Assembly: GCF_001577265.1 (NCBI RefSeq)
Contig: NZ_CP014517.1
Span: 3,632,501-3,696,500, forward strand
From: Variovorax sp. PAMC 28711
Lineage (GTDB): Bacteria > Pseudomonadota > Gammaproteobacteria > Burkholderiales > Burkholderiaceae_C
Length of the DNA: 64,000 nucleotides
Direction: 5' to 3'
A program made the position numbers and the translations under genes. Below, piece by piece: positions 16,755-25,088 of the stretch (positions are counted from its first letter, which is position 1; every line of letters begins with the position of its first letter). A model generated the notes under the pieces. That model made no database searches. It saw nothing but the letters and a program-made list of their open reading frames with translations, and was not told where the DNA came from.

Positions 16755-17521
16755 CGGTGATCCTTGGTTTCGAGGGTGCCGGTGCGTGGCGACCGATCCG
16801 GGAGCTCGCGGATGAAGACCGAGAGGTAGTTGACCTGCGTGTCCGGCGTCCAGGACGCGTGGTGCAAAAGTGGCAGGTAGCGCATGCCGATCAAGTCGGT
16901 CTGTACCATCCCGGCCCGCCGGACCGGCGCAGCCAGCGCCGCAGGCCGGACGAAGCGCTGCCACTGATGCGTGCCGCGCGGCAGTACGCGAAGCACGTAT
17001 TCCGCACCGACGATGGCAAGCAGGAAACTTTTCCATGTGCGATTGATGGTCGACGCGAACAGCATGCCGCCCGGAGCGACGCAACGCGCCGCTGTCGCGA
17101 CGAAGGCGTCGACATCGCTCACATGCTCGACCACCTCGAGCGCCAGCACCACGTCAAAGCGCTCTTCATTCCGCAAGGCGGCCTCAGGCTCGCCGATCCG
17201 GTACTCGACCGAAACATTCCCTCGCCCGGCGTGCAGTCGGGCTGCGGCGATGTTGCCCATCGAAGCGTCGATGCCCACGACGCTGGCCCCGAGCCGGGCA
17301 AGAGGCTCCGAGAGCAGCCCGCCACCGCAGCCGAGGTCAAGGATTCGCAGCCCCTTCAGCGGCGCGCCGCGCGCCAGTCCGAAGTGCCGCTCGATGCGGT
17401 CCTCGATGTAGCGCAGCCGCAGTGTGTTGACCACGTGGAGCGCGCGCATGGGCCCGCGGCGATTCCACCAGGTCGCGCTCAAACGGTCGAAGCGCTCGAT
17501 CTCGGAAGCGATCACGGTCAT
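16751..17521 (-). CDS. UbiG-like SAM-dependent O-methyltransferase
   Basis: The 256-residue protein shows the class I methyltransferase fold with SAM motif LDLGCGGGLLSEPLA near residue 62. Its N-terminus (WWNRRGPMRALHVVNTLRLRYI) closely resembles UbiG, which methylates polyprenyl-catechol and 3-demethylubiquinol intermediates. It starts 7 nt after the Blh stop and overlaps the SDR gene. Placement in a retinal/carotenoid operon is atypical for a housekeeping ubiG, so it may be a second copy or act on another quinone- or terpenoid-like phenol. That alternative is inference. The ATG at 17521 gives normal family length. Confidence 0.78.
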   Translation of the reverse strand: MTVIASEIERFDRLSATWWNRRGPMRALHVVNTLRLRYIEDRIERHFGLARGAPLKGLRILDLGCGGGLLSEPLARLGASVVGIDASMGNIAAARLHAGRGNVSVEYRIGEPEAALRNEERFDVVLALEVVEHVSDVDAFVATAARCVAPGGMLFASTINRTWKSFLLAIVGAEYVLRVLPRGTHQWQRFVRPAALAAPVRRAGMVQTDLIGMRYLPLLHHASWTPDTQVNYLSVFIRELPDRSPRTGTLETKDHR

Positions 17522-17528
17522 TGCGGTC

Positions 17529-18461
17529 TCAATCAACAGTCTTGCCGATGGCGACGCGCGCCGTGCGCGAAGGGGGCGTTGACGTTCTGCGGCCCAGCGT
17601 CCAACCCGTGAACCGCACGCGCTCCACCACCAGCATGTGCGGCACGGTGAGCGCGGCGAGGCCGACGAATAAAAGCTGCGCGAAGCGCGCGTCGACCGAC
17701 TTCCCTCCAGACAGCCACGAAACGACGGCAACGCCGGCCACCGTGAACAGCATCGGCCACGCGGCGATGCCCAGCAGGTGCGCGAACGTGCCCGCATTCG
17801 AATAGTCCCGCGTTCTCAACACATGCCGGGCGCTGTGCATGCCGCAGAAAAAAAACGTGAAACCGATGAGCGGTGGTGCAAGGGTCAGCACTGCCGCAAC
17901 CGACACCAGTTCGGTGCTGCGCGCAAGGTCGTGCTTCGCACCGGTGATCGCGGCAAGGCCGATGGCAGCAATCCACGGCCAGGCGGCCCATTGCACGGCC
18001 GACACAATCAATTGTGCGGCGGGCATACCGGCGAGCAGCGCGAACAGTCGAGTGACCTCCACCGCATGCAGCGCGATCGGGCAGAAGATGAGCGCGCCGC
18101 CATACAGCATTCGAAACGGCGCCGGGGTCTCGCCCAACGGGTCTCCTGAAAAATGAAGCCCCGACAGCAGCAGGAAGGCGGCCAGAAAGACGCCCGGTGC
18201 AAACCACCACAGACCGACGACGGCCGCTGCCGCTGCGATATAGACGATCGTGAACAGGCTCCATCCCAACGCCGATCGCGCTACACCGAGTTGCCTCGCA
18301 AAGACCAAATCCAACGCACCGTGCGGCACGCCCAGCAACAAAATGACCGGTGACAGCACCAGGAGCTGCGTCTGCGCATCGATGTCCGGGAGCCACAGGC
18401 TTGCACCGAGCAAGAGCCAGGCCAATGCACTGAAGGCGAGACCCTGGAACCTGAGGGTCAT
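17529..18461 (-). CDS. blh: Brp/Blh family beta-carotene 15,15'-dioxygenase
   Basis: This 310-residue integral membrane protein matches the Brp/Blh family, which cleaves beta-carotene into two retinals. Conserved iron-binding-type histidines are visible in LGVPHGALDLV, LSGLHFSGD, FCGMHSARHVL and TVPHMLVVE, set in about eight hydrophobic helices. The start ATG at 18461 overlaps the crtY stop by 4 nt and the ubiG-like gene follows after 7 nt, so it is firmly within the operon. It supplies the chromophore for the proteorhodopsin encoded upstream. Family, motifs and context agree. Confidence 0.93.
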   Translation of the reverse strand: MTLRFQGLAFSALAWLLLGASLWLPDIDAQTQLLVLSPVILLLGVPHGALDLVFARQLGVARSALGWSLFTIVYIAAAAAVVGLWWFAPGVFLAAFLLLSGLHFSGDPLGETPAPFRMLYGGALIFCPIALHAVEVTRLFALLAGMPAAQLIVSAVQWAAWPWIAAIGLAAITGAKHDLARSTELVSVAAVLTLAPPLIGFTFFFCGMHSARHVLRTRDYSNAGTFAHLLGIAAWPMLFTVAGVAVVSWLSGGKSVDARFAQLLFVGLAALTVPHMLVVERVRFTGWTLGRRTSTPPSRTARVAIGKTVD

Positions 18462-19636
18462 GCGATCCCCTTCGATTCGCTGATGCGGCTTTGTCGAAGC
18501 GTCAGTGCGAGGGCCGCGCGAACGAATGGCGAAACGGGCATCGCAGCGATCACGGCCAAGCTGTCGACCACGCCTGCGTCGCCGCTCAGGAATCGAATGA
18601 CACGGCTCGGCTCGGCGCGGTTGAACAGCGAGAAAAAGAGCGCACCGCCGCGCTTCGGATCGGCGCGCAACACTTCGAGAAGGATTCGATCCATCACACG
18701 CAACGGCAAGGGGTCGGGTTTGTGCCCGATCGGTCGGCCGTTGCTCACCAGTGATTGAGCGCACTCGCGGGCCCAGCGCTGAATGCGCTGAAAGGCAAAG
18801 CCCGTGCTGGGTCGAGCGCCGCCCGCCATCACACCCGCCCTGACGAAGCGCTCGAGCGCCGGTTTTAAGTTCTCGCTCAGGCCCATTGGCAGAACGCCGT
18901 GCTCGCGACGCAGTGTTGTGAAGGCAGCGTCGCCAACACGCTCCGCTACCGCGGCGGCCAGCCGGTCGACCAGCTCCCGGGGGGTGAGTGGCGCTGCACC
19001 GAACACTGTGACCTCGATGAGTGCTCGCGTCGGTGTCACCGGCAACACGTACACAAAGGCCACGTGTCGTGGGTCCGGGGCGAGAAAGTTCATCAAGTCC
19101 ATCGACAACGGGTCGAAGATCGCTGCGCTGCATTCGATCTCCTGGCCAGAGAATGATTGCCACAGCGTGGCGGCGCCGCGGCGCGACCCTTGCGGCGGTC
19201 GGGTGTCCACGACCGAACGGGCCGCGACGGTGCCGTGGCTCGTGGGGATCAGCCACAGACCGTTGCTGCGAAACGGCTCAGCGACGACCGTCGTGCCGCG
19301 CTGCAAGGTGATCTCCGGTCGACGATCGATCGACGCCCGTGCGGCGGCGTAGAAGTCCTGCGCTGCCAGCATCTGATACGGCGTCGAGGCGCAGTCGAGC
19401 GACACGCTATGGCCGGCATGGGCGACCCGCATCGTTTGCCACCGATGCACGATCGGGTAGGGCGGGGCCGTCGCGGAATCGGTCCAGTAGCACCATGTCC
19501 GGTCGTTCGTGTATTCGGCGCGCGACTCGACGACCAGTGTGCGCGGACAACGCGCGCCATGCGCGGCGAGGTCCATGGCAAGGCTGAGGCCGGCACACCC
19601 ACCGCCGAGCACCGCCAGGTCGAACGTCTCAGCCAC
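18458..19636 (-). CDS. crtY: Lycopene beta-cyclase CrtY
   Basis: The 392-residue flavoprotein-like enzyme converts lycopene to beta-carotene. The N-terminal dinucleotide-binding motif LAVLGGGCAGLSLAM is followed by NDRTWCYW, the VVDTRPP segment and VMAGGARPSTGFAFQRIQ, all characteristic of CrtY cyclases. The GTG at 19636 was chosen because it overlaps the crtI-crtB stop by 8 nt (GTGGCTGA), which implies coupling, and because the Rossmann motif then lies about ten residues from the start; an upstream in-frame ATG would extend far into the fused gene. The downstream blh overlaps by 4 nt. Confidence 0.93.
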   Translation of the reverse strand: MAETFDLAVLGGGCAGLSLAMDLAAHGARCPRTLVVESRAEYTNDRTWCYWTDSATAPPYPIVHRWQTMRVAHAGHSVSLDCASTPYQMLAAQDFYAAARASIDRRPEITLQRGTTVVAEPFRSNGLWLIPTSHGTVAARSVVDTRPPQGSRRGAATLWQSFSGQEIECSAAIFDPLSMDLMNFLAPDPRHVAFVYVLPVTPTRALIEVTVFGAAPLTPRELVDRLAAAVAERVGDAAFTTLRREHGVLPMGLSENLKPALERFVRAGVMAGGARPSTGFAFQRIQRWARECAQSLVSNGRPIGHKPDPLPLRVMDRILLEVLRADPKRGGALFFSLFNRAEPSRVIRFLSGDAGVVDSLAVIAAMPVSPFVRAALALTLRQSRISESKGIA

Positions 19637-22061
19637 GAGGGTTTTCGAGTGGTTCTTCCACGCCGAGAAAGGACGACAGGGATCCGTGCAGCGCTGCATC
19701 GTGGCGCCGTGCGCGCACCCAGAAGCCCGGAAGGACAAGGGTCGACGACAGTGCGCCCAAGGTCACCAGGCCCTTCGTTCGCTGCGGGACGACCGTGCGG
19801 CCAAGCCAGTAGGCGCAGTCGCGCTCGCGAAGCCGCGTCCCGATGGCGCGATAGACGCGCCCGGCGACCAGGATGCTGCAGCGCGCGCCGAGCGGGAGGT
19901 GGGCCAGGCCCGCCTCGCCGCTTCGGTAGTAACGGTCGGCTGTGTCCAGCAGATGCGCGATCGCGGCCTGGAGCCGGGGCCGCATCGGCGACGCCGGGTC
20001 GACCAGTTCTGCCGGCGCGATGTCTCCGATCAGCGAGGCCGGGAGGTAGCGGCGGTCGGCTGTCGCATCGGCAGCGACATCGCGGCAAATGTTCGTGAGT
20101 TGCATCGCGATGCCCAGATCGACCGCGTGTCGCAACGCGACCGGGTCGTCACAACCCAGCACCCTGCACATCATCGAACCCACCGTCCCGGCGGCCTGAT
20201 AGCAGTAGCACAGCAGCGCGCTTTCGTCCTGCAAGCGGACGGTATCCAAGTCGGACGTGATGCCGTCGATGAAGGTCAGGACGAGCGCGGGCGGGATGTC
20301 GCATTCGCGCATCAACGCGATCGCGTCCGCCACGATCGGGTTGTTCGAGGCGCCGCGTGTGACGTCCTTCGCAACGAGCGCGAGGGCCGTGCGCGGGTCC
20401 TGACCAGCACAGTCTTCATCCGCGATGTCGTCGACGTAACGGCAGAAACCGTAGAGGCGTGTCGCCCGTGCCGCGTGGGAAGCCGCCATCCAGTGACGGG
20501 CCCAGTGGAAGCTTTTGCCCTTCTGCGCAAGCACCCGGTCCGCGCTGCGCAATGCAGGGGTCTGGCTGCGGCTCGATGACCGGATCGCTGCGACGTCCGC
20601 GGCTGGCACCAGGGAGTCCATCACTTTCGCCGAACACAGCACGCCCGGCAACCCGGCGCCTGGATGGGTTCCGGCGCCGACGAGATAGAGGTTGCGAATG
20701 CCCTCCGCCCGGTTGTGGAACCGGAACCACGCCGATTGGCGAAACAGGGGCGCAACCGAGAATCCCGCGCCATAGGCACTCAGGTAGTCGCTGCGGAAGT
20801 TCTCGGGCGTCATGGTGAACTCGCTCGTGATGCAGTCACCCAGGCCCGGCAGGATCGTCTTTTCGAGCGCGGCGACGATTCGCTGGTGCAGTCGCGGCCC
20901 TTCGACGCCCCAGTCGACCGTCCCCTTCAGGTTGGGCACGGGGCACAGCACATAAAAGCTGTCGCAACCCGCGGGTGCAAAGCTGGGGTCGGTGGCCGTC
21001 GGACGATGCAGGTAGAGCGAGAAGTCTTCGGACAGCAACTTGTCGTGAAAAATGTCGGCCAGCAGCTCGCGATACCGTTCGCCAAGCCAGATGGTGTGAT
21101 GTGCCACGTCCGGATACTGGCGAGTCGTCCCGAAATACAGGACGAAAAGGCCCATCGAAAACTCGGCAGCGGCAAGTTTCAGACGAGTCGGGGCCGCCTG
21201 ATCCTCGGGCCGGATCATGGCGCTGTACAAGTGCGCGGGGTCGGCGTTGGACACGATCACGTCGGCCGCCATCGTCTGCCCGTCGGCCAATGTCACGCCG
21301 GTCGCGACGCCCTCGTCGACATGGATGCGACGAACGGTCGTGTCGAGCTTCACCTCGATGCCATGCCTCGACATCAGGTCGCCAAGCGCAGCCGTGATGG
21401 CTCCCGTACCGCCCATCGCGAAGTGCACGCCGTAGGCACGTTCGAGGTAGTGAATCAGGCCATAGATGCTGGTGGTGTCGAACGGGTTGCCGCCCACCAA
21501 CAACGGCTGGATCGAAAACGCCTGTCGAAGCTTGGGGTTCTTCAGGTGCCGGCACACCAGTTGCCAGACGGTGTCGTGGCTGCGCAGCCGCAGCAGTGCC
21601 GGAATCTGCCTGACCATCGCGCTGAAGCGATGAAACGACACGGCCGAGAGCTGCGTGAAGCCGACTCTGAATATCTTTTCGGATTGCACAAGAAGACTGC
21701 GATAGCCCTCGCGATCGTCAGGCTCGATGCGGGCAATCTCGGCCAGCGTCTGGTCGAGCGTGCCGCCGTAGTCGAATTGCGTGTTGTCGGAGAAGTGAAA
21801 CCTGTACCAGGGCGTCAAGGGCACCAGTCGCACGTGGTCTTCGAACTTTTCCCCGAACAAGCCGAACAGTTCTTCGAACAGAAACGGCGCGGTGATGACA
21901 GTGGGCCCGGCATCGTGCCTGAAGCCGTTGCGTTCGAAGACCTGCGCCCGCCCACCGAGACCGGCGCATCGATCGATGAGCGAGACCTCGTAGCCTTTGG
22001 CGCGCAGGCGCAGCGCTGCCGCAATGCCGCCAAAACCGGCGCCGACCACGATGGCTTTCAT
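19629..22061 (-). CDS. crtIB: Fused phytoene desaturase-phytoene synthase (CrtI-CrtB)
   Basis: A single 810-residue frame encodes two normally separate carotenoid enzymes. Residues 1 to about 490 are a complete CrtI desaturase, with the FAD-binding VVGAGFGGIAAALRL at residue 5 and the C-terminal LYLVGAGTHPGAGLPGVL. A short Ser/Arg-rich linker (about 491-505) joins it to a complete CrtB phytoene synthase. Its two Asp-rich motifs are YVDDIADED (542-550) and NICRDVAAD (657-665), the latter close to the family NxxRDxxxD. CrtB condenses two GGPP to phytoene and CrtI desaturates it to lycopene, so substrate could pass within one polypeptide. The gene overlaps crtE and crtY. No internal stop or frameshift is seen. 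Confidence 0.93.
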   Translation of the reverse strand: MKAIVVGAGFGGIAAALRLRAKGYEVSLIDRCAGLGGRAQVFERNGFRHDAGPTVITAPFLFEELFGLFGEKFEDHVRLVPLTPWYRFHFSDNTQFDYGGTLDQTLAEIARIEPDDREGYRSLLVQSEKIFRVGFTQLSAVSFHRFSAMVRQIPALLRLRSHDTVWQLVCRHLKNPKLRQAFSIQPLLVGGNPFDTTSIYGLIHYLERAYGVHFAMGGTGAITAALGDLMSRHGIEVKLDTTVRRIHVDEGVATGVTLADGQTMAADVIVSNADPAHLYSAMIRPEDQAAPTRLKLAAAEFSMGLFVLYFGTTRQYPDVAHHTIWLGERYRELLADIFHDKLLSEDFSLYLHRPTATDPSFAPAGCDSFYVLCPVPNLKGTVDWGVEGPRLHQRIVAALEKTILPGLGDCITSEFTMTPENFRSDYLSAYGAGFSVAPLFRQSAWFRFHNRAEGIRNLYLVGAGTHPGAGLPGVLCSAKVMDSLVPAADVAAIRSSSRSQTPALRSADRVLAQKGKSFHWARHWMAASHAARATRLYGFCRYVDDIADEDCAGQDPRTALALVAKDVTRGASNNPIVADAIALMRECDIPPALVLTFIDGITSDLDTVRLQDESALLCYCYQAAGTVGSMMCRVLGCDDPVALRHAVDLGIAMQLTNICRDVAADATADRRYLPASLIGDIAPAELVDPASPMRPRLQAAIAHLLDTADRYYRSGEAGLAHLPLGARCSILVAGRVYRAIGTRLRERDCAYWLGRTVVPQRTKGLVTLGALSSTLVLPGFWVRARRHDAALHGSLSSFLGVEEPLENPRG

Positions 22062-23014
22062 TCGATGGCTCTCAATTTTTCATGAAACTGCATGGCGATG
22101 GTGTGGAGGGCACCCCCGGCATGAAAAGGCAGTTCTGCGCTGGCCGAGGCGGCGAGCTGAAGATGTTGCAAGCCGATCTGCGCAGCTACATTCCTGGCGT
22201 CGGCGCGGGTCATGTCGGCCTGCAGGACCAACACGATGTTGCAGGCATTGGCATGGGCATCGCCCTGCTGCCATCGACTTTCCAGGGCGTGGCGTGCGGC
22301 GTCGTCTTCGACGTCCAGCAAGTCGTCGTAGATCTGGTAGCCCAGCGCGAATTGTTCGGCGGCGTGGCGCGCTTGGCCCAGTGCGCGATGCTGGCCAGCG
22401 GCGACAAGCGCCAATTCCGTCGGAAGACTGAGCAGGGCCCCGGATTTGGTCAATGCGATCTTCTCGAAATCGTGGGTCGTCGCCCCGTTGCCCGGGGGCG
22501 GTCCGAATTCGGCGCATTGGCCGCGGACGGCGTCGCGCACGCAGGCGTGCACGAGGGCGAAAAGTTCCGGCAGGCAGGCCACCCGGTCGAATTGCGAGAG
22601 CGCCAGATAGGACGCAGAAAGCAGCAGGTCGCCAGCGCAGATCGCGACCTCGTCGCCGAATCTGTGCCACACGCTGGCCTGTCCCCGGCGGTGGGTGTCG
22701 CGGTCCTGCAGGTCATCGTGGACCAGCGAGGCGTTGTGCAGCAGTTCGCACGTGGCCGCCAAGGTCTCGCTGTCCTTTCGACCCAGGCCCAGGCTATTGC
22801 CGGCGTGCAAAGCCAGCGTGGCCCTCACACGCCGCCCACCCGACGCCAGGTGATACAGGGCTGCGACGACCGCCTGGCAGGGCGCGTCGGCGTCGAACGC
22901 GTCGTTGCTGCGAACGACGGTCAGCATCCGTCGTTCGAGCGCGACGAGCGCTTCATCCGTGACCCGACCGACGGGCACCGGACGCAAATCAGCCAAGGTC
23001 GGCATGGGAGGCAT
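22058..23014 (-). CDS. crtE: Geranylgeranyl diphosphate synthase (polyprenyl synthetase) CrtE
   Basis: The product of about 318 residues is a trans-isoprenyl diphosphate synthase providing GGPP to the CrtB domain. The first aspartate-rich motif is LVHDDLQDRDTHRRG and the second is YQIYDDLLDVEDD; the substrate-binding GGRRVRA lies upstream. The chain-length class cannot be read with certainty, but the carotenoid context supports GGPP. The start is ambiguous between ATG at 23014 and 23005; the second has an AGGA at 8-nt spacing. Its stop overlaps the crtI-crtB ATG by 4 nt, and the opsin gene lies 46 nt upstream. Confidence 0.9.
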   Translation of the reverse strand: MPPMPTLADLRPVPVGRVTDEALVALERRMLTVVRSNDAFDADAPCQAVVAALYHLASGGRRVRATLALHAGNSLGLGRKDSETLAATCELLHNASLVHDDLQDRDTHRRGQASVWHRFGDEVAICAGDLLLSASYLALSQFDRVACLPELFALVHACVRDAVRGQCAEFGPPPGNGATTHDFEKIALTKSGALLSLPTELALVAAGQHRALGQARHAAEQFALGYQIYDDLLDVEDDAARHALESRWQQGDAHANACNIVLVLQADMTRADARNVAAQIGLQHLQLAASASAELPFHAGGALHTIAMQFHEKLRAIE

Positions 23015-23060
23015 CCTGGTCACGAGGTCGAAGCTCTCGCCTCGACCCCCTGTTGGGCCC

Positions 23061-23888
23061 TCAGGCCTTCGTCTTCTCGGATTCGCTGACCGCAACCGAC
23101 CAGATGATCAAGCCGAAGGCAATCTTGTTCAACACGTCAGCGGCGTTGTAGATGATGTTGAGCGCGTTGGCACTGTCGGCAGCAGTGGCGCCGGTCAGGT
23201 AGCCGAAGTAGTAGCCGATCGGATAGATCGCCCACCCGAACGTCACGATCAGGCGCATCGTATTGAAGGCCGACCGGACCGACGGCGGTGCATCGGTTGC
23301 GCTGATTTTTCCGGCTTGACCGAAAAAGATCTCGTAGAGGATGAACGCCCAGCCCGCCATGCCGATGATGAATGCCGGCCAGGCGGAGAGATACCTCGCT
23401 TCACCCAGGTAGCCACCGATCAGCATCACCAGCGTGCCGATGATCAGGCGCCAGAAAATCCCGCTTTGGACTTTGGTGATCGCAGCCAGGATCAGATAAA
23501 ACTCGATCATCAACAAAGGCACCGTGATGAGCCAGTCGATGTAGCGGAAGACCGTAGGCGTCGAACCGGTGGTCACCCAGACTTCGCGCATGTAGAAGTA
23601 GTGCACCGCAGCCACCAGCGTGACCAGCCCCGACACCGTGAGCGAAGTCTTCCATTTGGCCGACACTCGGTCGCGCTCAAGGAAAAAGAATGCCGTCGAG
23701 GCGATCAGTGCCATCGAAATGATCCAGAACGAAATGCCGACGAAGTCGTCTTGCTTCAGCGTCTCGCTCGTGGCTGCCTGCGTAGCGCGCGAGGCCACTG
23801 CCAGGGCGGCCCCGACCAGCGCGGTTCCCATGGCCGCCAACCTTCTCTTGTGCCAGAACCCTTCCGGCGAATTCATCACGTTGTTCAT
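23061..23888 (-). CDS. Proteorhodopsin, green-type light-driven proton pump
   Basis: The 275-residue type-1 rhodopsin has an N-terminal signal-like segment followed by seven transmembrane helices. Helix C reads RYIDWLITVPLLMIEFYLI, giving the proton-pump triad Asp118, Thr122 and Glu129 (D97/T101/E108 of the reference protein). Leu126 occupies the spectral-tuning site, which predicts green absorption. His96 in VHYFYMR matches the Asp-97 partner H75. In helix G, NAADVLNKIAFG supplies Asp251 and the retinal Schiff-base Lys255. It should pump protons outward in the inner membrane under light. Retinal biosynthesis genes follow immediately and a FAS1 gene precedes it after an 83-nt gap containing a hairpin. 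Confidence 0.96.
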   Translation of the reverse strand: MNNVMNSPEGFWHKRRLAAMGTALVGAALAVASRATQAATSETLKQDDFVGISFWIISMALIASTAFFFLERDRVSAKWKTSLTVSGLVTLVAAVHYFYMREVWVTTGSTPTVFRYIDWLITVPLLMIEFYLILAAITKVQSGIFWRLIIGTLVMLIGGYLGEARYLSAWPAFIIGMAGWAFILYEIFFGQAGKISATDAPPSVRSAFNTMRLIVTFGWAIYPIGYYFGYLTGATAADSANALNIIYNAADVLNKIAFGLIIWSVAVSESEKTKA

Positions 23889-23930
23889 GGTGTCTCTTGA
23901 GTAAGTGAGCAAGGCGCTCGTTGAACATCG

Positions 23931-23964
23931 GGCGGCGGAGCGCGCTTCGCGGCACTCCGCCGCC
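23931..23964 (-). other. Intercistronic hairpin between fasciclin and opsin genes
   Basis: A perfect 10-bp inverted repeat (GGCGGCGGAG at 23931-23940 and CTCCGCCGCC at 23955-23964) has a 14-nt loop that could itself pair CGCG with CGCG. It lies between the FAS1 stop and the opsin ribosome site inside the operon. No U-tract follows on the minus strand, so it does not look like an intrinsic terminator; an mRNA stability or processing element is more likely. Confidence 0.65.
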
Positions 23965-23971
23965 GCGCGAG

Positions 23972-24382
23972 TTATTGAGGAATCAATACGGCATCGATCA
24001 CGTGAATGACGCCGTTGGTGCATTCGATGTCGGTCTGGGTCACGGTCGACTTGCCATTGAGCTTGACGCCGCCCTGGGTGCCGATCGCGAGTTCGGCGCC
24101 GTTGACCGTCTTGGCCGACTGGCCGTCCATCGTCATCACATCTGCGGCCATGACCTTGCCGGCGACCACGTGGTAAGTCAGGATGCCGGTCAGCGTGGGG
24201 ATGTCCTTGAGCAAGCTTTCCACCGTGCCTGCAGGCAGCTTGGCAAAGGCCTCGTCGGTCGGCGCAAAAACGGTGAACGGGCCTGGGCCCTTGAGCGTGT
24301 CGATGAGATTGGTGGCGGTCAATGCCGCAGCGAGGGTCTTGAAACTTCCGGCCGCAACGGCGGTGTCAATGATGTCGTGCAT
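23972..24382 (-). CDS. Single-domain fasciclin (FAS1) protein in the opsin operon
   Basis: The 136-residue protein is one complete FAS1 domain: [13 protein letters not shown] near residue 38, TYHVVAGKV in the middle and [15 protein letters not shown] at the end. The domain starts almost at the first residue (MHDIIDTAV), and neither a signal peptide nor a membrane segment is visible, so it appears cytoplasmic unless exported in a non-classical way. It sits 64 nt downstream of the DCC gene and 83 nt upstream of the opsin gene. A partner or scaffold role for the pump is speculative. The ribosome site upstream of the ATG is weak. Confidence 0.88.
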   Translation of the reverse strand: MHDIIDTAVAAGSFKTLAAALTATNLIDTLKGPGPFTVFAPTDEAFAKLPAGTVESLLKDIPTLTGILTYHVVAGKVMAADVMTMDGQSAKTVNGAELAIGTQGGVKLNGKSTVTQTDIECTNGVIHVIDAVLIPQ

Positions 24383-24446
24383 GGTTTGCTTTCTGATGGG
24401 AGTGAATACGTTCAGCGATGGCCGAACAAGATGCGGTGCGAGACAT

Positions 24447-24944
24447 TCAGTCCTGCACCTGCGAACCGGCTGGCTCACCACGAACGGGTGGAGCCAATCG
24501 GCGTGACGCTGGATGGCGATGGCCGGGAGACACATCGACCGGCGGACGCTGCCTTCGCCAGAGCGGGCGGACGCGCAAAAAGAGCTGGTACGCCGCTTCG
24601 AGCAGCACAGGAAAAGGCCCGGCCGACGCCAAGCGACCTGCCCAGGCGAAGCGCGGCAATGTGCGCCACAAGAGCGCGAATCCCCGGGTGCCATCGACCA
24701 ACACGCCGTCCCGACGTCGAACGTGAATGCGCGCGAGCGCCAGGTTCCGCGATAGCCCGGGCCCGAAGTCGGATTCAGGGCATGTGGCCGCGTCGATCCA
24801 GGCACATCGATCGGCGCCTGTTTGGCGCCGATACATCGCGATTTCCCGCGAGCAGACCGGGCAGCTGCCGTCGAAATAAATGGTGAGCTCTTCGCTGCGC
24901 TGCCCTGCGGCCGGAGCGCAGTCGAGGAGTGGTTTCGTTGACAT
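24447..24944 (-). CDS. DCC family (DUF393) thiol-disulfide oxidoreductase-like protein
   Basis: The 165-residue protein carries the diagnostic DCC motif [12 protein letters not shown] (Asp25, Cys28, Cys31), which resembles a thioredoxin CxxC, and the family segment [16 protein letters not shown]. Members are small, predicted redox-active proteins with unclear partners. It is the first gene of the phototrophy operon, transcribed away from the MerR gene across a 144-nt intergenic region. The C-terminal 25 residues are Pro/Arg-rich and look disordered. A specific role in opsin expression or redox control is not shown by the sequence. Confidence 0.8.
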   Translation of the reverse strand: MSTKPLLDCAPAAGQRSEELTIYFDGSCPVCSREIAMYRRQTGADRCAWIDAATCPESDFGPGLSRNLALARIHVRRRDGVLVDGTRGFALLWRTLPRFAWAGRLASAGPFPVLLEAAYQLFLRVRPLWRRQRPPVDVSPGHRHPASRRLAPPVRGEPAGSQVQD

Positions 24945-25088
24945 GCATCGAGTGTAGGTCGATCTTTCAAAACGAAACGTATATGAAACAGAAATATCGA
25001 CTTAAACGCTCATGTTTGCGTTTCAATACCGTGTCAAACACGTTGGCACACAATATCTGGAATGAATGAACATCCGAAAAAGGACGCC
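24945..25088. promoter_or_regulatory. Divergent control region of the phototrophy operon and merR gene
   Basis: This AT-richer 144-bp region separates the operon from its presumed regulator. It holds many GAAAC/GTTTG-type half-sites, including a wide inverted pair GAAACG (24974-24979) and CGTTTC (25019-25024), and a compact palindrome CGTGT-CAA-ACACG (25030-25042). A consensus-like TTGACA is readable on the minus strand within the compact palindrome, but no convincing -10 sits at standard spacing. A MerR-type operator is likely here, but the exact site cannot be assigned by eye. Confidence 0.5.

Noticed and set aside
23061..23888. Xanthorhodopsin or sodium/chloride pump identity for the opsin
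   Set aside because: Helix C shows the Asp-Thr-Glu pattern of proton-pumping proteorhodopsin, not NDQ or NTQ, and overall helix C and G sequences fit proteorhodopsin.
23931..23964. Hairpin upstream of the opsin gene as a transcription terminator
   Set aside because: The stem is strong but no U-run follows on the transcribed strand; recorded instead as an intercistronic structure.
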